Notes: generated from the sequence alone by a model not told the origin. A stretch of DNA of 64,000 nt from Acinetobacter radioresistens DSM 6976 = NBRC 102413 = CIP 103788 (GCF_006757745.1 NZ_AP019740.1:2418001-2482000); one strand, 5' to 3'. Counted from the first letter of the stretch, positions 17,597-28,162 are shown. Made by a program: numbers and translations.

Positions 17597-18385
17597 ATGA
17601 AAAAAATTCTGCTCGCCAGCCTGATTGCAGTCACCAGCACGTTTAGCATGGCTGCACCAAGTAGTGATAAAAATCCGGCTTTTGAACAAATTGAACAGCT
17701 AATTAAAGCAAATGATTACACCACCGCTTATCAACAGTTGCAAAAGCTGGCTCAAGAAGGTAATCCGCAAGCGTTGTATAATCTGGGTTACCTGACCCAG
17801 GTGGGAAAAGGCGTAACTAAAAATGAGCAGCAGGCCTTAAAATACTACCAGCAGGCCTCAGAGAAAGGCTATGTAGTGGCCGATTATGTACTTGCCAATA
17901 ACTACGTGACTGGTGGACTGGGCCTGCCTAAAGATGAGAAGAAAGCCAGAGAGTATCTGGAAAAAGCCTCAAATGCGGGCTTTGATGATGCAACTGTCCA
18001 GCTTGCAGTGGCGCTATTTTCAGAAAATAAGCCAGCATCTGACCAACAGGCATTAAAGCGACTTGATCCGCTTATCAAGAAAAACAGTATGCCGGCAATT
18101 CATACCAAGGCACTTTATGACATTAGTACGGGGATCAAGAACAAGCAGGAAACCAAGGTTAATCAGGGGCTCCAAAGTATTCAGAATCTGGCCAAAAAAG
18201 GTTATATACCAGCCTTGATGGCAGTGGGTAATATGCTTGCCAATGGAACCATTGTGCAGCAGAATCTGCCTGAGGCACAGAAAATTTTTAGTGCACTGGC
18301 CCAGCAGAATGTTCCACGCGCTAAAGAATCACTGGATACCGTTAATAAAATGATGACTGATCAGAATAAAGCCAAGAAAAGCTAA
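17597..18385 (+). CDS. Exported Sel1-repeat (TPR-like) protein
   Basis: A 262-residue protein with a signal peptide (MKKILLASLIAVTSTFSMAA) and then tandem Sel1-like helical repeats. Clear copies are PQALYNLGYLTQVGKGVTKNEQQALKYYQ, VADYVLANNYVTGGLGLPKDEKKAREYL and a weaker C-terminal one around PALMAVGNMLANGTIV. Such repeats make protein-protein contacts, and the partner is unknown here. I chose the ATG at 17597 because AGAGG lies six bases upstream and the signal peptide begins there. A longer in-frame start at 17534 would put 21 unlikely residues in front. It is a single-gene unit between terminators. Confidence 0.85.
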   Translation: MKKILLASLIAVTSTFSMAAPSSDKNPAFEQIEQLIKANDYTTAYQQLQKLAQEGNPQALYNLGYLTQVGKGVTKNEQQALKYYQQASEKGYVVADYVLANNYVTGGLGLPKDEKKAREYLEKASNAGFDDATVQLAVALFSENKPASDQQALKRLDPLIKKNSMPAIHTKALYDISTGIKNKQETKVNQGLQSIQNLAKKGYIPALMAVGNMLANGTIVQQNLPEAQKIFSALAQQNVPRAKESLDTVNKMMTDQNKAKKS

Positions 18386-18396
18386 AGATTGAATAT

Positions 18397-18424
18397 AAAA
18401 CCCCGCCAGATGACGGGGTTTTTT
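18397..18424. terminator. Terminator between the convergent Sel1 and OYE genes
   Basis: Stem AAAACCCCG (18397-18405) / CGGGG plus T-run (18414-18424) with an eight-base loop. The A-run and T-run on opposite sides make it usable for both converging genes. Confidence 0.88.
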
Positions 18425-18429
18425 ATAAT

Positions 18430-19551
18430 TTATTTTTCTGCTTTAAAAGGATGGAACAACTCTTTTAAACCATGCGGTTGACTCCGTAGATACTGCGGTG
18501 CGATCGAAATATTTTCACCAAGTTTTGCAGCTGCATGCCAAGGCCAGCGTGGGTCATATAGCATAGCACGGGCTAAACCAATTGCATCTGCCTGACCTTT
18601 TTGGAGGATTTCTTCGGCCTGTTCGGGCTCGGTAATCAGTCCGACTGCGATAACAGGAATGCTTACACCCTGTTTAATTTTCTCTGCGAAAGGCACCTGA
18701 TAATTTGGCCCGACTTCAATACGCTGCATTTCATGCAGTCCGCCTGATGAAACATGGATGTAAACCGCTCCCAGCATCTGTAGGGCTTTTGATAGGCCGG
18801 CACTACATTCTACATTCCAGCCTCCCTGCTCATCCATCCAGTCAGTAGCCGAAAGACGCACCCCGACCGGGAAGCCTGCTGGTACTGCATCACGGATCGC
18901 CTGAAATACTTCCAGTACCATCCGCATACGGTTTTCAAGTGAGCCGCCATATTCATCTGTACGCTGATTGGATAAGGGCGATAAAAACTGATGCAACAGA
19001 TATCCATGGGCTGCATGGAGTTCAATCAGGTCAAAACCTGCTTCGACTGCACGACGCGCAGCTGCCGCAAAATCTGCCTGTACCTGATGAATCTGATCAA
19101 GTGTTAAGACATGTGGTTTCAGGTCAGCTGCGGCAAAACTTAATTCACTGGGTGCCACCGTATTCCAGCCATGTTCATGATCTGGTGCAATCTGGCCTTT
19201 GCCTAGCCATGGCTTATCGGTTGATGCCTTACGCCCGGCATGAGCTAACTGAATCGCAAAAGGCATGGGAGATATCTGGCGGACTTTACTAAGCAAAGCC
19301 CACATCTGATCGCGTTGCTGATCATTCCATAAGCCCAGATCAGCATAGCTGATTCGACCTTCAGCCTGTACCGCCGTTGCCTCTACAATGCATAAACCGG
19401 CACCAGACAGAGCATAATTGGCCCACTGCTGTTCATGCCAGTAAGTCACCTCACCCTGATCAGTGGCTGAATATTGGCACATAGGTGCAATAATAATGCG
19501 ATTGGCAAGTTCAAAGCTACCAAAATTAATTTTCTCAAACAGCTTGGCCAT
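18430..19551 (-). CDS. Old-yellow-enzyme NADPH:flavin oxidoreductase (NamA/XenA type)
   Basis: A 373-residue FMN enzyme that reduces activated double bonds with NAD(P)H. It fits the YqjM/NamA/XenA branch: LANRIIIAPMCQYSA with the active-site cysteine near residue 25, QLAHAGRKAS, the substrate histidine pair in DLIELHAAHGYLLHQFLSP, and NQRTDEYGGSLENR. The C-terminal ADAIGLARAMLYDPRWPWHAA carries the FMN phosphate-binding arginine. The physiological substrate is unknown. It is a single gene with a bidirectional terminator at its 3' end. Confidence 0.88.
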   Translation of the reverse strand: MAKLFEKINFGSFELANRIIIAPMCQYSATDQGEVTYWHEQQWANYALSGAGLCIVEATAVQAEGRISYADLGLWNDQQRDQMWALLSKVRQISPMPFAIQLAHAGRKASTDKPWLGKGQIAPDHEHGWNTVAPSELSFAAADLKPHVLTLDQIHQVQADFAAAARRAVEAGFDLIELHAAHGYLLHQFLSPLSNQRTDEYGGSLENRMRMVLEVFQAIRDAVPAGFPVGVRLSATDWMDEQGGWNVECSAGLSKALQMLGAVYIHVSSGGLHEMQRIEVGPNYQVPFAEKIKQGVSIPVIAVGLITEPEQAEEILQKGQADAIGLARAMLYDPRWPWHAAAKLGENISIAPQYLRSQPHGLKELFHPFKAEK

Positions 19552-19718
19552 ATATTTCTCCGGTTTTATTATTAAGTGGGCAGAGTGCCTAGACGCTCAC
19601 TAGCCTACACTGAACCAGCTTTATTTTTATAGTCCAGCCTAAAAAAACCATACAAAATCATGAGTAAGACAGCCTTTAATACAACATACTCTGTACAGGA
19701 GTTAATATGAACCAAACC

Positions 19719-20285
19719 TTAACGGCTCAAACTCGGATGTGCTTTCCAGCAGTAACGCTCCAGCCAGTCTTTGGCCTCTTCAGCATAGTCGATCCCAATA
19801 CGCGGTGTCTGTACAATTTCAGGCTGCTGAGTTTTCTGTTCTATCCATAGCCCACTTTCCAGTCCGACTTTCTGTCCTTTAAAAGTACGATTAATTCCCA
19901 TATGCCGGGTCAGTTTCCCTGGACCAGCCATTAACTTGAATTCCTGCCGTGTCTCGGCATCCTCAAAATAGCCGGCCCGCAACATCACACCTTCTGGCAC
20001 ACCTTCAGTCTGGGTAATAATATTAAGCATTTCATACATACCATAGATCAGGTATACATAAATAGTTCCACCTGCTTGGTACATAACTTCGGTACGTGGT
20101 GTTTTACGGTTATTATAGGTATGACAGGCTTTATCCTGACAGCCCAGATAAGCTTCTGTTTCTGTAATGATACAGCGCCTGATTTCTCCACTATCTTGGC
20201 GCACACATAACCTACACCCAACCAGATCATGCGCAACGTCTGAAGTATCGCGCTGAAACCAGGTTAAAGGTAGAATCTCTGCCAT
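19719..20285 (-). CDS. 3-methyladenine (methylpurine) DNA glycosylase, MPG/AAG family
   Basis: Removes alkylated purines such as 3-methyladenine and hypoxanthine from DNA in base-excision repair. The 188-residue protein has the MPG fold marks: FQRDTSDVAHDLVGC, the catalytic glutamate in ITETEAYLG, DKACHTYNNRKTPRTEVMY, and GGTIYVYLIYGMYEMLN. MAGPGKLTRHMGIN near the C-terminus also fits. An AGGAGG six bases in front of the ATG at 20283-20285 sets the start. The longer frame upstream would read through that site. It is divergent from mutM, another base-excision enzyme, with the two starts 87 bases apart. Confidence 0.9.
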   Translation of the reverse strand: MAEILPLTWFQRDTSDVAHDLVGCRLCVRQDSGEIRRCIITETEAYLGCQDKACHTYNNRKTPRTEVMYQAGGTIYVYLIYGMYEMLNIITQTEGVPEGVMLRAGYFEDAETRQEFKLMAGPGKLTRHMGINRTFKGQKVGLESGLWIEQKTQQPEIVQTPRIGIDYAEEAKDWLERYCWKAHPSLSR

Positions 20286-20372
20286 GTGTTCCCTCCTTTT
20301 CATATCAATGCCAGCTTGTAAATTATTCATGCAACCCGATATTATTGCTATTGCATAAGAATGAGTCGATCA

Positions 20373-21191
20373 ATGCCTGAATTACCCGAAGTTGAAACCA
20401 CCAAAAAGAGCCTTGAACCCTTATTACAGCAAAAAGTTATGTCTGTTGAGGTCCGTGAGCCGCGGCTTCGCTGGGCCATTCCTCAAGATATTCAAAAGCT
20501 ACAAGGCCAGAAGCTCATCAGGTTAAATCGCCGCTCTAAATATATTCTTGCGCAGTTTGAACACGATACCATGTTATGGCACTTAGGCATGTCAGGTTCG
20601 TTTCGCTTGTGTGAGCCTGCGACCGAATTACGTAAACATGATCATTTAATTATTAGTTTCGAAAATATACAGCTGCGTTATCATGATCCGCGTCGTTTTG
20701 GCTGTATTTTATGGCTGAACCATGAAACACAACATAAATTAATTGATCCATTAGGACCAGAGCCACTATCTGAGACATTTAATACTGAATACCTGGTAAA
20801 TAAACTCAAAAACAAGCAGGTCGGCATAAAAGTTGCACTCATGGATAATCATGTAGTGGTCGGTGTCGGCAATATTTATGCAACCGAGAGTCTCTTCAAT
20901 ACCAGAATCCATCCAGCTCAACCTGCTTCAAGCTTAAGCTATGAAAAAATTGATCAGTTGGTGATTGAAATTAAAAGGATTTTAAAATTTGCAATTGAAC
21001 TGGGGGGTTCGACCTTGCGTGATTACAGTAATGCCGCAGGAGAAAATGGCTATTTTCAACAGACTCTGCTGGCATATGGCCGTGAAGGTGAAATGTGCAT
21101 TAATTGTGAAACGCCTTTGCAGAATATCCGTTTAGGACAGCGTGCAAGTGTTTTTTGCCCTGAATGCCAGCCGCTACGAACAGTAAAATAA
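20373..21191 (+). CDS. mutM: Formamidopyrimidine-DNA glycosylase MutM (Fpg)
   Basis: Bifunctional glycosylase/AP lyase that removes 8-oxoguanine. The start must be the ATG at 20373, because the catalytic residue is the proline following the initiator methionine: the protein begins MPELPEVETT. An upstream in-frame ATG at 20361 would add MSRS and block that proline. The 272 residues also show HLGMSGSFRL, HDPRRFG, the helix-two-turn-helix GVGNIYATESLF, and a C-terminal zinc finger of two cysteine pairs (CINC, CPEC). The length is normal. The gene lies 26 bases upstream of ppiC and may be co-transcribed with it. Confidence 0.96.
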   Translation: MPELPEVETTKKSLEPLLQQKVMSVEVREPRLRWAIPQDIQKLQGQKLIRLNRRSKYILAQFEHDTMLWHLGMSGSFRLCEPATELRKHDHLIISFENIQLRYHDPRRFGCILWLNHETQHKLIDPLGPEPLSETFNTEYLVNKLKNKQVGIKVALMDNHVVVGVGNIYATESLFNTRIHPAQPASSLSYEKIDQLVIEIKRILKFAIELGGSTLRDYSNAAGENGYFQQTLLAYGREGEMCINCETPLQNIRLGQRASVFCPECQPLRTVK

Positions 21192-21217
21192 ACCGGTTCA
21201 GCTGTAGGAGAAACTAT

Positions 21218-21502
21218 ATGAAAACAGCAATCGTCCGTCATATTTTGGTTAAAGAAAAAACACTGGCTGAACAGTTGAAAAAGAAGCTCCAGAGTGGTGC
21301 AGACTTTAATAAACTTGCACAGCAATACTCGACCTGTAACTCAGCTAGACGCGGAGGTGAATTGGGTGAAGTCAAAAAAGGTCAACTGGTGCCGGTAATC
21401 GATAAACTGGTTTTTAGTGGTGCTGAACGTGTAATCCATGGTCCGGTAAAAAGCCAGTTTGGCTTCCACTTGCTGGAAATCAAGTTCCGTATGAATTTCT
21501 AG
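21218..21502 (+). CDS. ppiC: Parvulin-type peptidyl-prolyl isomerase PpiC
   Basis: A 94-residue single-domain parvulin that speeds cis-trans isomerisation of proline bonds in the cytoplasm. The marks are RHILVKEK, FNKLAQQYSTC, RRGGELGEVKKGQLV and the closing GPVKSQFGFHLLEI. These match E. coli PpiC (93 residues) along the whole length. The start at 21218 is set by TAGGAG eight bases upstream. An upstream in-frame start would overlap mutM. A shared terminator with mscL follows at 21559. Confidence 0.92.
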   Translation: MKTAIVRHILVKEKTLAEQLKKKLQSGADFNKLAQQYSTCNSARRGGELGEVKKGQLVPVIDKLVFSGAERVIHGPVKSQFGFHLLEIKFRMNF

Positions 21503-21558
21503 CGGTTTTATTCAGCTTTATTTTTTTAAGACTTAAAGTGATGCGTTCGGTCAAAATA

Positions 21559-21585
21559 AAAAACGGCATTTGTTGTGCCGTTTTT
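21559..21585. terminator. Bidirectional terminator between ppiC and mscL
   Basis: Stem AAAAACGGCA (21559-21568) / TGCCGTTTTT (21576-21585) with a seven-base loop. A-run and T-run flanks serve both converging genes. Confidence 0.9.
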
Positions 21586-21596
21586 CCATTTATATT

Positions 21597-22043
21597 TTAA
21601 GGTGCCGAGCGATTTTTAAGCTCATCACGGATTTCGCGCAGTAACTGGATATCTTCTGGTGTAGGTGCTGCCTCTTCTTTAGGTGGCGCTTCCTCGTGTT
21701 TACGGCGTAAACGGTTAATCATTTTAACCATTAAAAAGACAACCCAAGCCAGTAACAGAAAATTAATTAAGATGGTAAGAAAATTGCCATAGGCAAAGAC
21801 ATTCAGACCTGCTTCCTTAGCCGCTGCAAGATTACTAACATTATTTGGATTATCGCCTAGCACCAGAAACCAGTTAGAGTAATCAACTTCTCCACCTAGA
21901 ATAAAAGAAATCAGGGGCATAAAAATATCTTTAACCAGAGAGTCAATAATTTTATTAAACGCCCCACCAATAATGACACCAATTGCAAGATCAATCATAT
22001 TGCCTTTAATAGCAAATTCTTTAAATTCTTGAATAATACTCAT
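21597..22043 (-). CDS. mscL: Large-conductance mechanosensitive channel MscL
   Basis: A pressure-release channel of the inner membrane that opens on osmotic downshock. The 148 residues hold the N-terminal amphipathic helix ([15 protein letters not shown]), TM1 with [17 protein letters not shown], a periplasmic loop and TM2 ([21 protein letters not shown]). A charged cytoplasmic helix ([15 protein letters not shown]…) follows. It is slightly longer than the E. coli protein (136), mostly in the loop and the acidic linker before the C-terminal bundle helix. It is transcribed alone, opposite ppiC. Confidence 0.96.
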   Translation of the reverse strand: MSIIQEFKEFAIKGNMIDLAIGVIIGGAFNKIIDSLVKDIFMPLISFILGGEVDYSNWFLVLGDNPNNVSNLAAAKEAGLNVFAYGNFLTILINFLLLAWVVFLMVKMINRLRRKHEEAPPKEEAAPTPEDIQLLREIRDELKNRSAP

Positions 22044-22173
22044 TTTATCTCCAGACTCAATTTACCCATGCCCTAATCTTTTTCACATTCTTAATCCTAT
22101 TTAAAGGGCATTAACCTTTAGGATAATTTAGCGATTTCTTTAAAGATTCCAATTTCTTTTTGTTATTTATATA

Positions 22174-22203
22174 AAAAAACCGCCAGATTACTGGCGGTTT
22201 TTT
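22174..22203 (-). terminator. Intrinsic terminator of typA
   Basis: Stem CCGCCAG (22180-22186) / CTGGCGG (22191-22197) with a four-base loop, extended by A/T pairs to 22174 and 22203, leaving T-runs on both strands. It lies 15 bases past the typA stop. Confidence 0.92.
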
Positions 22204-22218
22204 CAACTTAAACGAGAA

Positions 22219-24054
22219 TTAACTGCGTGAAGCACGTTTACGTTCGTTTTCTGTCAGGAATTTTTTACGAATACGGATTGATTTAGGTGTAACTTCAACC
22301 AGTTCATCATCTTCAATAAATTCAAGCGCCTGTTCCAGCGTAAATTTAATAGCTGGAGTCAGTGTTAATGCTTCATCTGTACCAGATGCGCGCATGTTAG
22401 TTAACTGTTTTGCTTTAGTCGGGTTGACCACCATGTCGTCTGAACGTGAGTTCATACCAACAATCATACCTTCATAAACTTCAAGCTGTGGTTCAGCAAA
22501 AAGACGGCCACGGTCTTGCAGCGAGAACAAAGCAAATGCCAGGCAGGTACCATTTACCATAGAGATCAGCACACCGTTTTGACGTTTAGCTACAGCACCT
22601 GCTTTGGCTGGGCCATAGTGCGAGAAGCTAGAAGTCATGATACCTGTACCAGAAGTGATGGTCAGGAATTCAGAACGGAAGCCGATCAGACCACGTGAAG
22701 GTACAGTTGCCTCAATACGGATACGGCCTTTACCGTCAACTTCCATATTGGTCAGCTCGCCCTTACGGTTACCCATCTGTTCCATGATTGAACCCTGATG
22801 CTGTTCTTCAACATCAAAGGTCACATTTTCATACGGTTCCTGCATTTGACCGTCAACTTCTTTCATGATCACTTGAGGACGGGATACACCCATCTCGAAG
22901 CCTTCACGACGCATGTTTTCAATCAGTACAGACAGATGAAGTTCGCCACGGCCTGAAACTTTGAAACGGTCCGGGCTGTCTGTATCTTCAACACGCAAAG
23001 CAACGTTATGGATCAATTCGCGGTCCAGACGTTCACGGATATTACGTGAAGTCACGAACTTGCCTTCACGGCCGGCAAATGGTGAGTTATTTACCTGGAA
23101 AGTCATAGATACGGTTGGTTCATCTACAGACAGTGGCGGTAATGCTTCAACATTTTTCGGATCACAAATAGTGTCAGAGATGTTTAGTGCATCAATACCG
23201 GTAATACATACAATGTCACCTGCATTTGCAGAATCAACATCGATACGCTCGAGGCCATGGTAACCCATGATTTTCAGAATACGACCATTACGGGTCTTGC
23301 CTTCTTTATCAATCACAGTTACTGGTGTATTGGTTTTAACTGAACCGCGCTGAATACGGCCAACACCGATTACACCAACAAAACTGTTATAGTCAAGTGA
23401 TGAAATCTGCATTTGGAATGGGCCATCAACATCAACTGCTGGTGGTTCAACGATGTCAACAATAGTTTCAAACAGTGGTGTCATGTCTTCAGCCAGTTCT
23501 TCTGGTGAAGGACCAGCAACACCGCGTAAGCCTGAGGCATATACAATCGGGAAGTCTAACTGTTCATCAGTTGCACCCAAGTTGTCGAACAAGTCAAATA
23601 CCTGGTCGATAACCCAGTCTGGACGGGCACTTGGCTTGTCTACTTTGTTAATAATGACGATTGGTTTCAGACCACGTGCAAACGCTTTTTGTGTTACAAA
23701 ACGGGTTTGTGGCATTGGGCCTTCTTGAGAGTCAACCAGAAGAAGTACACAGTCTACCATCGACATAACACGTTCAACTTCACCACCAAAGTCTGCGTGT
23801 CCCGGAGTATCTACGATGTTGATACGGTAAGTGGTATCAGTACGCTTATCTAACCATGTAATCGCTGTATTTTTAGCGAGAATAGTAATACCACGCTCTG
23901 ATTCAAGCGCATTCGAGTCCATGACACGCTCAATCTCGCCGGCACGATCACCGAGTGCACCTGATTGTTGAAGAAGTTTATCGACAAGAGTGGTTTTCCC
24001 GTGGTCAACGTGCGCAATAATTGCGATGTTGCGGAGAGTTTTGATATCTGACAT
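22219..24054 (-). CDS. typA: Translational GTPase TypA/BipA
   Basis: A ribosome-binding GTPase of the EF-G type, needed for 50S assembly and growth in cold or stress. The 611 residues carry all G motifs ([10 protein letters not shown] at 14-23, [25 protein letters not shown]). They also carry domain II, the EF-G-like domain ([20 protein letters not shown]) and the BipA-specific C-terminal domain ending KRASRS. The length is that of E. coli BipA (607). It is a single gene with its own terminator. The upstream spacer (24055-24228) is shared with the divergent permease gene. Confidence 0.97.
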   Translation of the reverse strand: MSDIKTLRNIAIIAHVDHGKTTLVDKLLQQSGALGDRAGEIERVMDSNALESERGITILAKNTAITWLDKRTDTTYRINIVDTPGHADFGGEVERVMSMVDCVLLLVDSQEGPMPQTRFVTQKAFARGLKPIVIINKVDKPSARPDWVIDQVFDLFDNLGATDEQLDFPIVYASGLRGVAGPSPEELAEDMTPLFETIVDIVEPPAVDVDGPFQMQISSLDYNSFVGVIGVGRIQRGSVKTNTPVTVIDKEGKTRNGRILKIMGYHGLERIDVDSANAGDIVCITGIDALNISDTICDPKNVEALPPLSVDEPTVSMTFQVNNSPFAGREGKFVTSRNIRERLDRELIHNVALRVEDTDSPDRFKVSGRGELHLSVLIENMRREGFEMGVSRPQVIMKEVDGQMQEPYENVTFDVEEQHQGSIMEQMGNRKGELTNMEVDGKGRIRIEATVPSRGLIGFRSEFLTITSGTGIMTSSFSHYGPAKAGAVAKRQNGVLISMVNGTCLAFALFSLQDRGRLFAEPQLEVYEGMIVGMNSRSDDMVVNPTKAKQLTNMRASGTDEALTLTPAIKFTLEQALEFIEDDELVEVTPKSIRIRKKFLTENERKRASRS

Positions 24055-24228
24055 GAAATTCGATACGCCTACAATTTTGAGGGCAAATTATACAAAAAAA
24101 TGCTACGCATTAGTAGTGACAGTTGATTGACAACTACAATATATTTTGACAAGCGGTGTACTTTAAGGTTTTTAAAGTGTAACAACTCGATTAGAATAGC
24201 GCCACCTTGCCACTCCCCTGTTTGTCTC

Positions 24229-25599
24229 ATGTCTGACTTAAACACTTCATCTGATCAAAATGAGCGTCTAGATCTAGTCTACGGCCTTAATGACAGGCCT
24301 CGTCCATTAATTGCATTTCTGGCTGCATTACAGCATTTGCTCGCCATCATTGTACCTATTGTTACTCCAGGCCTGCTGATCTGTCTGGCGCTGGGGGTGT
24401 CTCGTGAAGATACCAACATGATTTTATCAATGTCTCTGGTCATTTCAGGTATTGCGACATTCTTGCAGTGTAAGAAAGTCGGACCATTTGGTGCTGGACT
24501 ACTGATTGTACAGGGCACCAGTTTTAATTTTATTGGCCCTATCATTGGGATTGGCTCAGCCATGGTAGCGTCAGGCACGCCGGTAGAAGCGGTTATGGCT
24601 GCTATTTTCGGTGTAGTGATTGCAGGCTCATTCATTGAAATGGGGGTGTCCCGTATTTTACCTTGGGTAAAAAAACTGATTACGCCTTTAGTAACTGGTA
24701 TTGTTGTACTGCTCATCGGGTTAACCTTAATTAAAGAAGGCCTGATCTCTATGGGTGGTGGCTATCAGGCAATGGAAAGTAAAACTTTTGCCAGTGCCGA
24801 TAACCTGATTATGTCTTGTACTGTCCTGGCAATTATTATTTTGCTAAACCGTATGCGAGCAGTCTGGATCAAAAGCTCCGCCATTTTAATTGCTTTAGTT
24901 GCCGGTTATATTCTGGCCGGATTTATGGGTTATTTAGATTTCTCTACGCTTGAAGAGGCACCTTTAATCCAGATACCGACACCAATGCACTTTGGCTTAA
25001 GCTTCTCATGGAGTTTATTTATTCCGATGGCTTTCATCTATCTGGTCACTTCATTAGAAGCAATTGGTGATATTACTGCAACCAGTAAACTGTCAAATCA
25101 GCCAGTAGATGGCGATAGCTGGATGCAACGTATTAAAGGTGGCGTTCTGGTAAATGGTGCCAACTCTTTGCTGGCAGGTTTATTTAATACTTTCCCGAGT
25201 TCAGTCTTTGCACAAAATAATGGTGTCATTCAGCTGACTGGTGTGGCTAGCCGTTATGTAGGTTTGTGGATTGCAATTATGCTGATTATCCTGGGTCTGT
25301 TCCCTGCCGTTGCCGGGATTATTCAAGCAGTACCACAAGCGGTACTCGGTGGTGCAGTGATGGTGATGTTCGGTGCAGTTGCTGCATCCGGGGTAAATAT
25401 CCTGTCAGGTATTCAGCTTGACCGTCGTGCCCTGCTGATTATTGCAATTTCTCTGGCACTGGGCTTAGGTGTGGCGCAGGTGCCTCAAATTCTAGAACAT
25501 TTGCCTGAATTATTTAAAAATATTTTTAGTTCTGGTGTAGCGACAGGTGGTATTGCAGCATTAATTCTCAATATCGTATTACCTGAAACCAAGAAATAA
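24229..25599 (+). CDS. NCS2-family purine (xanthine/urate type) permease
   Basis: A proton-driven nucleobase importer in the inner membrane with about 12-14 hydrophobic segments in 456 residues. Family motifs are [18 protein letters not shown] at the start, [33 protein letters not shown] and [14 protein letters not shown]. The last resembles the signature of xanthine and uric acid carriers rather than uracil carriers. The exact substrate is inferred. I chose the ATG at 24229 because the longer frame from 24127 adds 34 residues unlike the family. rsmC follows 59 bases later on the same strand. Confidence 0.85.
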   Translation: MSDLNTSSDQNERLDLVYGLNDRPRPLIAFLAALQHLLAIIVPIVTPGLLICLALGVSREDTNMILSMSLVISGIATFLQCKKVGPFGAGLLIVQGTSFNFIGPIIGIGSAMVASGTPVEAVMAAIFGVVIAGSFIEMGVSRILPWVKKLITPLVTGIVVLLIGLTLIKEGLISMGGGYQAMESKTFASADNLIMSCTVLAIIILLNRMRAVWIKSSAILIALVAGYILAGFMGYLDFSTLEEAPLIQIPTPMHFGLSFSWSLFIPMAFIYLVTSLEAIGDITATSKLSNQPVDGDSWMQRIKGGVLVNGANSLLAGLFNTFPSSVFAQNNGVIQLTGVASRYVGLWIAIMLIILGLFPAVAGIIQAVPQAVLGGAVMVMFGAVAASGVNILSGIQLDRRALLIIAISLALGLGVAQVPQILEHLPELFKNIFSSGVATGGIAALILNIVLPETKK

Positions 25600-25658
25600 T
25601 ACTTGTTATAGTGATATTGCCCAGCCCAGCCTGGGCATTGTTTTTGATGAGAAATGCC

Positions 25659-26675
25659 ATGGATCCAAGAAGTGAAGTTGTGCTGCGGCAGATTGACCAG
25701 CTCTCTGGGCAGGTGCTTTTTATTCATGCACCCAATGATCAGCTCATGAACCAGTTGGGACCGCGGATAGATGCTTCTATCTGGACCTGGAATTTTAGTG
25801 ATTATCAGGGATTTCAGGCAGCAGGTTTTAAAGCACATTTTGGTGTAGATTTTCCGCTACAACAGTTTAATCAGGTGGTCATATTTGTTCCTAAGTCCAA
25901 GGAACTACTTAACTATGTACTACATAATGTTGTCAGCCATTTAGAAATCGGTCAGTCTGTATTTTTGGTCGGAGAGAAAAAAGGAGGTGTTGAACGTGCA
26001 GCCAAGCAGTTACATACTTTTGGGCATCCGGTCAAGCTCGACAGTGCACGTCATTGCCAGTTCTGGCAAGTAAAACTGGAACATATAGAACAGCAAAAAC
26101 CGCTTGAGAGCTGGTTAAAAACCTATACTGTCCAGTTAAAAGACCAGCAAATCGAGATTTGTGCCCTTCCGGGCGTTTTTAGCCAGAGTCATCTGGACGT
26201 TGGCACCGCTGTATTAATTCCTTATCTGGACCAAGTAAAATCAGGTACACTTGCCGACTTTGGATGCGGGGCTGGTGTTATTGCCTGCTATTTGGCAAAA
26301 TCCAATCCGGCAAATACTGTATATGCCCTTGATGTCGATGCTTTTGCTTTACGTTCAACAGAACTTACTTTTCAGCGTAATCAGGTTCCAGCATCCCAAT
26401 TGCGTCTGCAACCTGTGAGCAGTATTGCAGATGCACCTTTTGAGCTTGATGCAATTGTCAGTAATCCGCCTTTTCATCAGGGTATTCATACCCATTATGA
26501 GGCCAGCGAAGAACTCTGTAAGACTGCGCCTCAGCATTTAAAGAATGGTGGCGAGCTATGGATTGTTGCAAACCGTTTTTTAAATTATCCCCATTTGATT
26601 GAACAGCGTTTTGGTCAATGCACTCTTAAGGCTGATCAACAAGGCTTTAAAGTTTTGTATGCCTGTGCGCGTTAA
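25659..26675 (+). CDS. rsmC: 16S rRNA (guanine-1207-N2) methyltransferase RsmC
   Basis: Methylates G1207 of 16S rRNA in the 30S subunit. The protein is a duplicated methyltransferase: an N-terminal domain without catalytic motifs, then a C-terminal catalytic domain with [15 protein letters not shown] (SAM loop) and VSNPPFHQG, the NPPF catalytic motif of N2-guanine enzymes. At 338 residues from the ATG at 25659 it matches E. coli RsmC (343). A start 12 bases upstream is also possible. It is followed after 18 bases by the LysP-like gene, probably in one transcript. Confidence 0.9.
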   Translation: MDPRSEVVLRQIDQLSGQVLFIHAPNDQLMNQLGPRIDASIWTWNFSDYQGFQAAGFKAHFGVDFPLQQFNQVVIFVPKSKELLNYVLHNVVSHLEIGQSVFLVGEKKGGVERAAKQLHTFGHPVKLDSARHCQFWQVKLEHIEQQKPLESWLKTYTVQLKDQQIEICALPGVFSQSHLDVGTAVLIPYLDQVKSGTLADFGCGAGVIACYLAKSNPANTVYALDVDAFALRSTELTFQRNQVPASQLRLQPVSSIADAPFELDAIVSNPPFHQGIHTHYEASEELCKTAPQHLKNGGELWIVANRFLNYPHLIEQRFGQCTLKADQQGFKVLYACAR

Positions 26676-26693
26676 TGTAATAAAGGAATCTCG

Positions 26694-28121
26694 ATGAGCG
26701 AAATAAATCAGCCCGCGAAACTCAAGCGCAAGCTGGGAGCTCGCCACTTAAATATGATTGCGATCGGTGGTTCTATTGGCACAGGACTGTTCCTTGCGTC
26801 AGGATCAACTATTGCCAATGCCGGTCCTGGTGGTGCGCTGCTGGCTTATGGCCTAATCGGTATCATGATCTATTTTCTGATGACCAGCCTTGGTGAACTG
26901 GCCACCCATAATCCAACCTCTGGTGCTTTTTTTACCTATGGCAGCAAATATGTAGAAGATGGGTTTGGTTTTGCCTTGGGCTGGAACTACTGGTACAACT
27001 GGGCTATTACTGTCGCATTTGAACTGGTGGCAGTTCAGTTCATTATGAAATTCTGGTTTCCAGATATTCCTGGTTTTTACTGGAGTGCAATCTTTCTGGC
27101 CATCATTTTCGGCATCAATGCACTGACCGTTAAAGGATTTGGAGAAAGCGAATTCTGGTTTTCCATGGTCAAAGTAGTAGCCATTATTGCCTTTATCATT
27201 ATTGGTATCGCCATGATTATAAAAATCATGTTAACGCCGGGAATGATTACTTTTAGCAACTGGACCAAAGGCGAAGCACCATTCGTTGGTGGCTTACAGG
27301 CAATGATCGGTGTAGCCATGATTGCTGGTTTTTCATTTCAGGGCACTGAGATGGTCGGAGTAGCTGCAGGGGAATCCAAAGATCCAAAACGCACTATTCC
27401 GCTTGCTATTAAACAGATTTTCTGGCGTATCCTGCTGTTTTATATCGTATGTATTTTTATCATTGGCACGTTAGTGAGCTATGATGATCCAAGATTGCTA
27501 CAAGCAGCTGCCAGTGAAGATATAGCACTTTCACCCTTTACTTTACTTTATGAACAGGCCGGCTTTGCCTTTGCTGCCAGCCTGATGAATGCTGTAATTT
27601 TGACTGCCATTCGTATGTTATTTGATATGGCACGTGAAGGCCGGGCGCCAAAAATATTTTCTAAGCTGGATTTACGTGGCGTTCCAATGAACGCATTATA
27701 CGCCACCACTGCGATTGCCGCGCTGTGCTTCTTGACGACATTTGTCGGTGAGCAGGAAGTCTTTAACTGGTTACTGAATATGTCGGGCATGTGCGGTTTC
27801 ATTGTCTGGTTGGGTATTGCGATCTCACATTATCGTTTCCGTAAAGGTTATATCGCGCAAGGCTACAAGCTTGAAGACCTGGCTTATCGAGCAAAATTCT
27901 TTCCTTTCGCTCCATGGTTCGCATTTATTTTATGTTCCATTATTATTCTTGGGCAAAATTATGAAGCTGTGACAGGAGGAAAAATTGATTGGATTGGACT
28001 GCTATCAACCTATATCAGTATTCCCTTGTTTTTAGTCATCTGGTTTGGTTATAAGCTTAAACATAAAACCAAGTTAGTTTCTTACAAAGAAATGGATGTT
28101 AAACCGGGAAACCTTGACTAG
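26694..28121 (+). CDS. LysP-like amino acid permease with a shortened helix 8 region
   Basis: A 475-residue importer of the APC/AAT superfamily, closest in my memory to E. coli lysine permease LysP (489). Shared segments are LNMIAIGGSIGTGLFLASG, FGFALGWNYWYNWA, GVAMIAGFSFQGTEMVGVAAGESKDP and WLGIAISHYRFRKGY. At residues 300-310 the E. coli protein has, after NAVILTA, about 12-13 residues containing GNSGMYAST before RML. Here NAVILTA is followed by one isoleucine (306) and then RML. This helix is highly conserved, so the carrier may be inactive or altered. The frame is intact on both sides. AAGGA precedes the ATG. Confidence 0.8.
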   Translation: MSEINQPAKLKRKLGARHLNMIAIGGSIGTGLFLASGSTIANAGPGGALLAYGLIGIMIYFLMTSLGELATHNPTSGAFFTYGSKYVEDGFGFALGWNYWYNWAITVAFELVAVQFIMKFWFPDIPGFYWSAIFLAIIFGINALTVKGFGESEFWFSMVKVVAIIAFIIIGIAMIIKIMLTPGMITFSNWTKGEAPFVGGLQAMIGVAMIAGFSFQGTEMVGVAAGESKDPKRTIPLAIKQIFWRILLFYIVCIFIIGTLVSYDDPRLLQAAASEDIALSPFTLLYEQAGFAFAASLMNAVILTAIRMLFDMAREGRAPKIFSKLDLRGVPMNALYATTAIAALCFLTTFVGEQEVFNWLLNMSGMCGFIVWLGIAISHYRFRKGYIAQGYKLEDLAYRAKFFPFAPWFAFILCSIIILGQNYEAVTGGKIDWIGLLSTYISIPLFLVIWFGYKLKHKTKLVSYKEMDVKPGNLD

Positions 28122-28162
28122 TCCCTACCTTCAAGAACTTAACCCTCTTTCTAAATATGAAT

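Noticed and set aside
24055..24228. Possible riboswitch or operator before the purine permease
   Set aside because: Only a 5-base-pair repeat (AGTTG/CAACT at 24121-24135) is seen. This is too weak, and no purine riboswitch core is recognisable.
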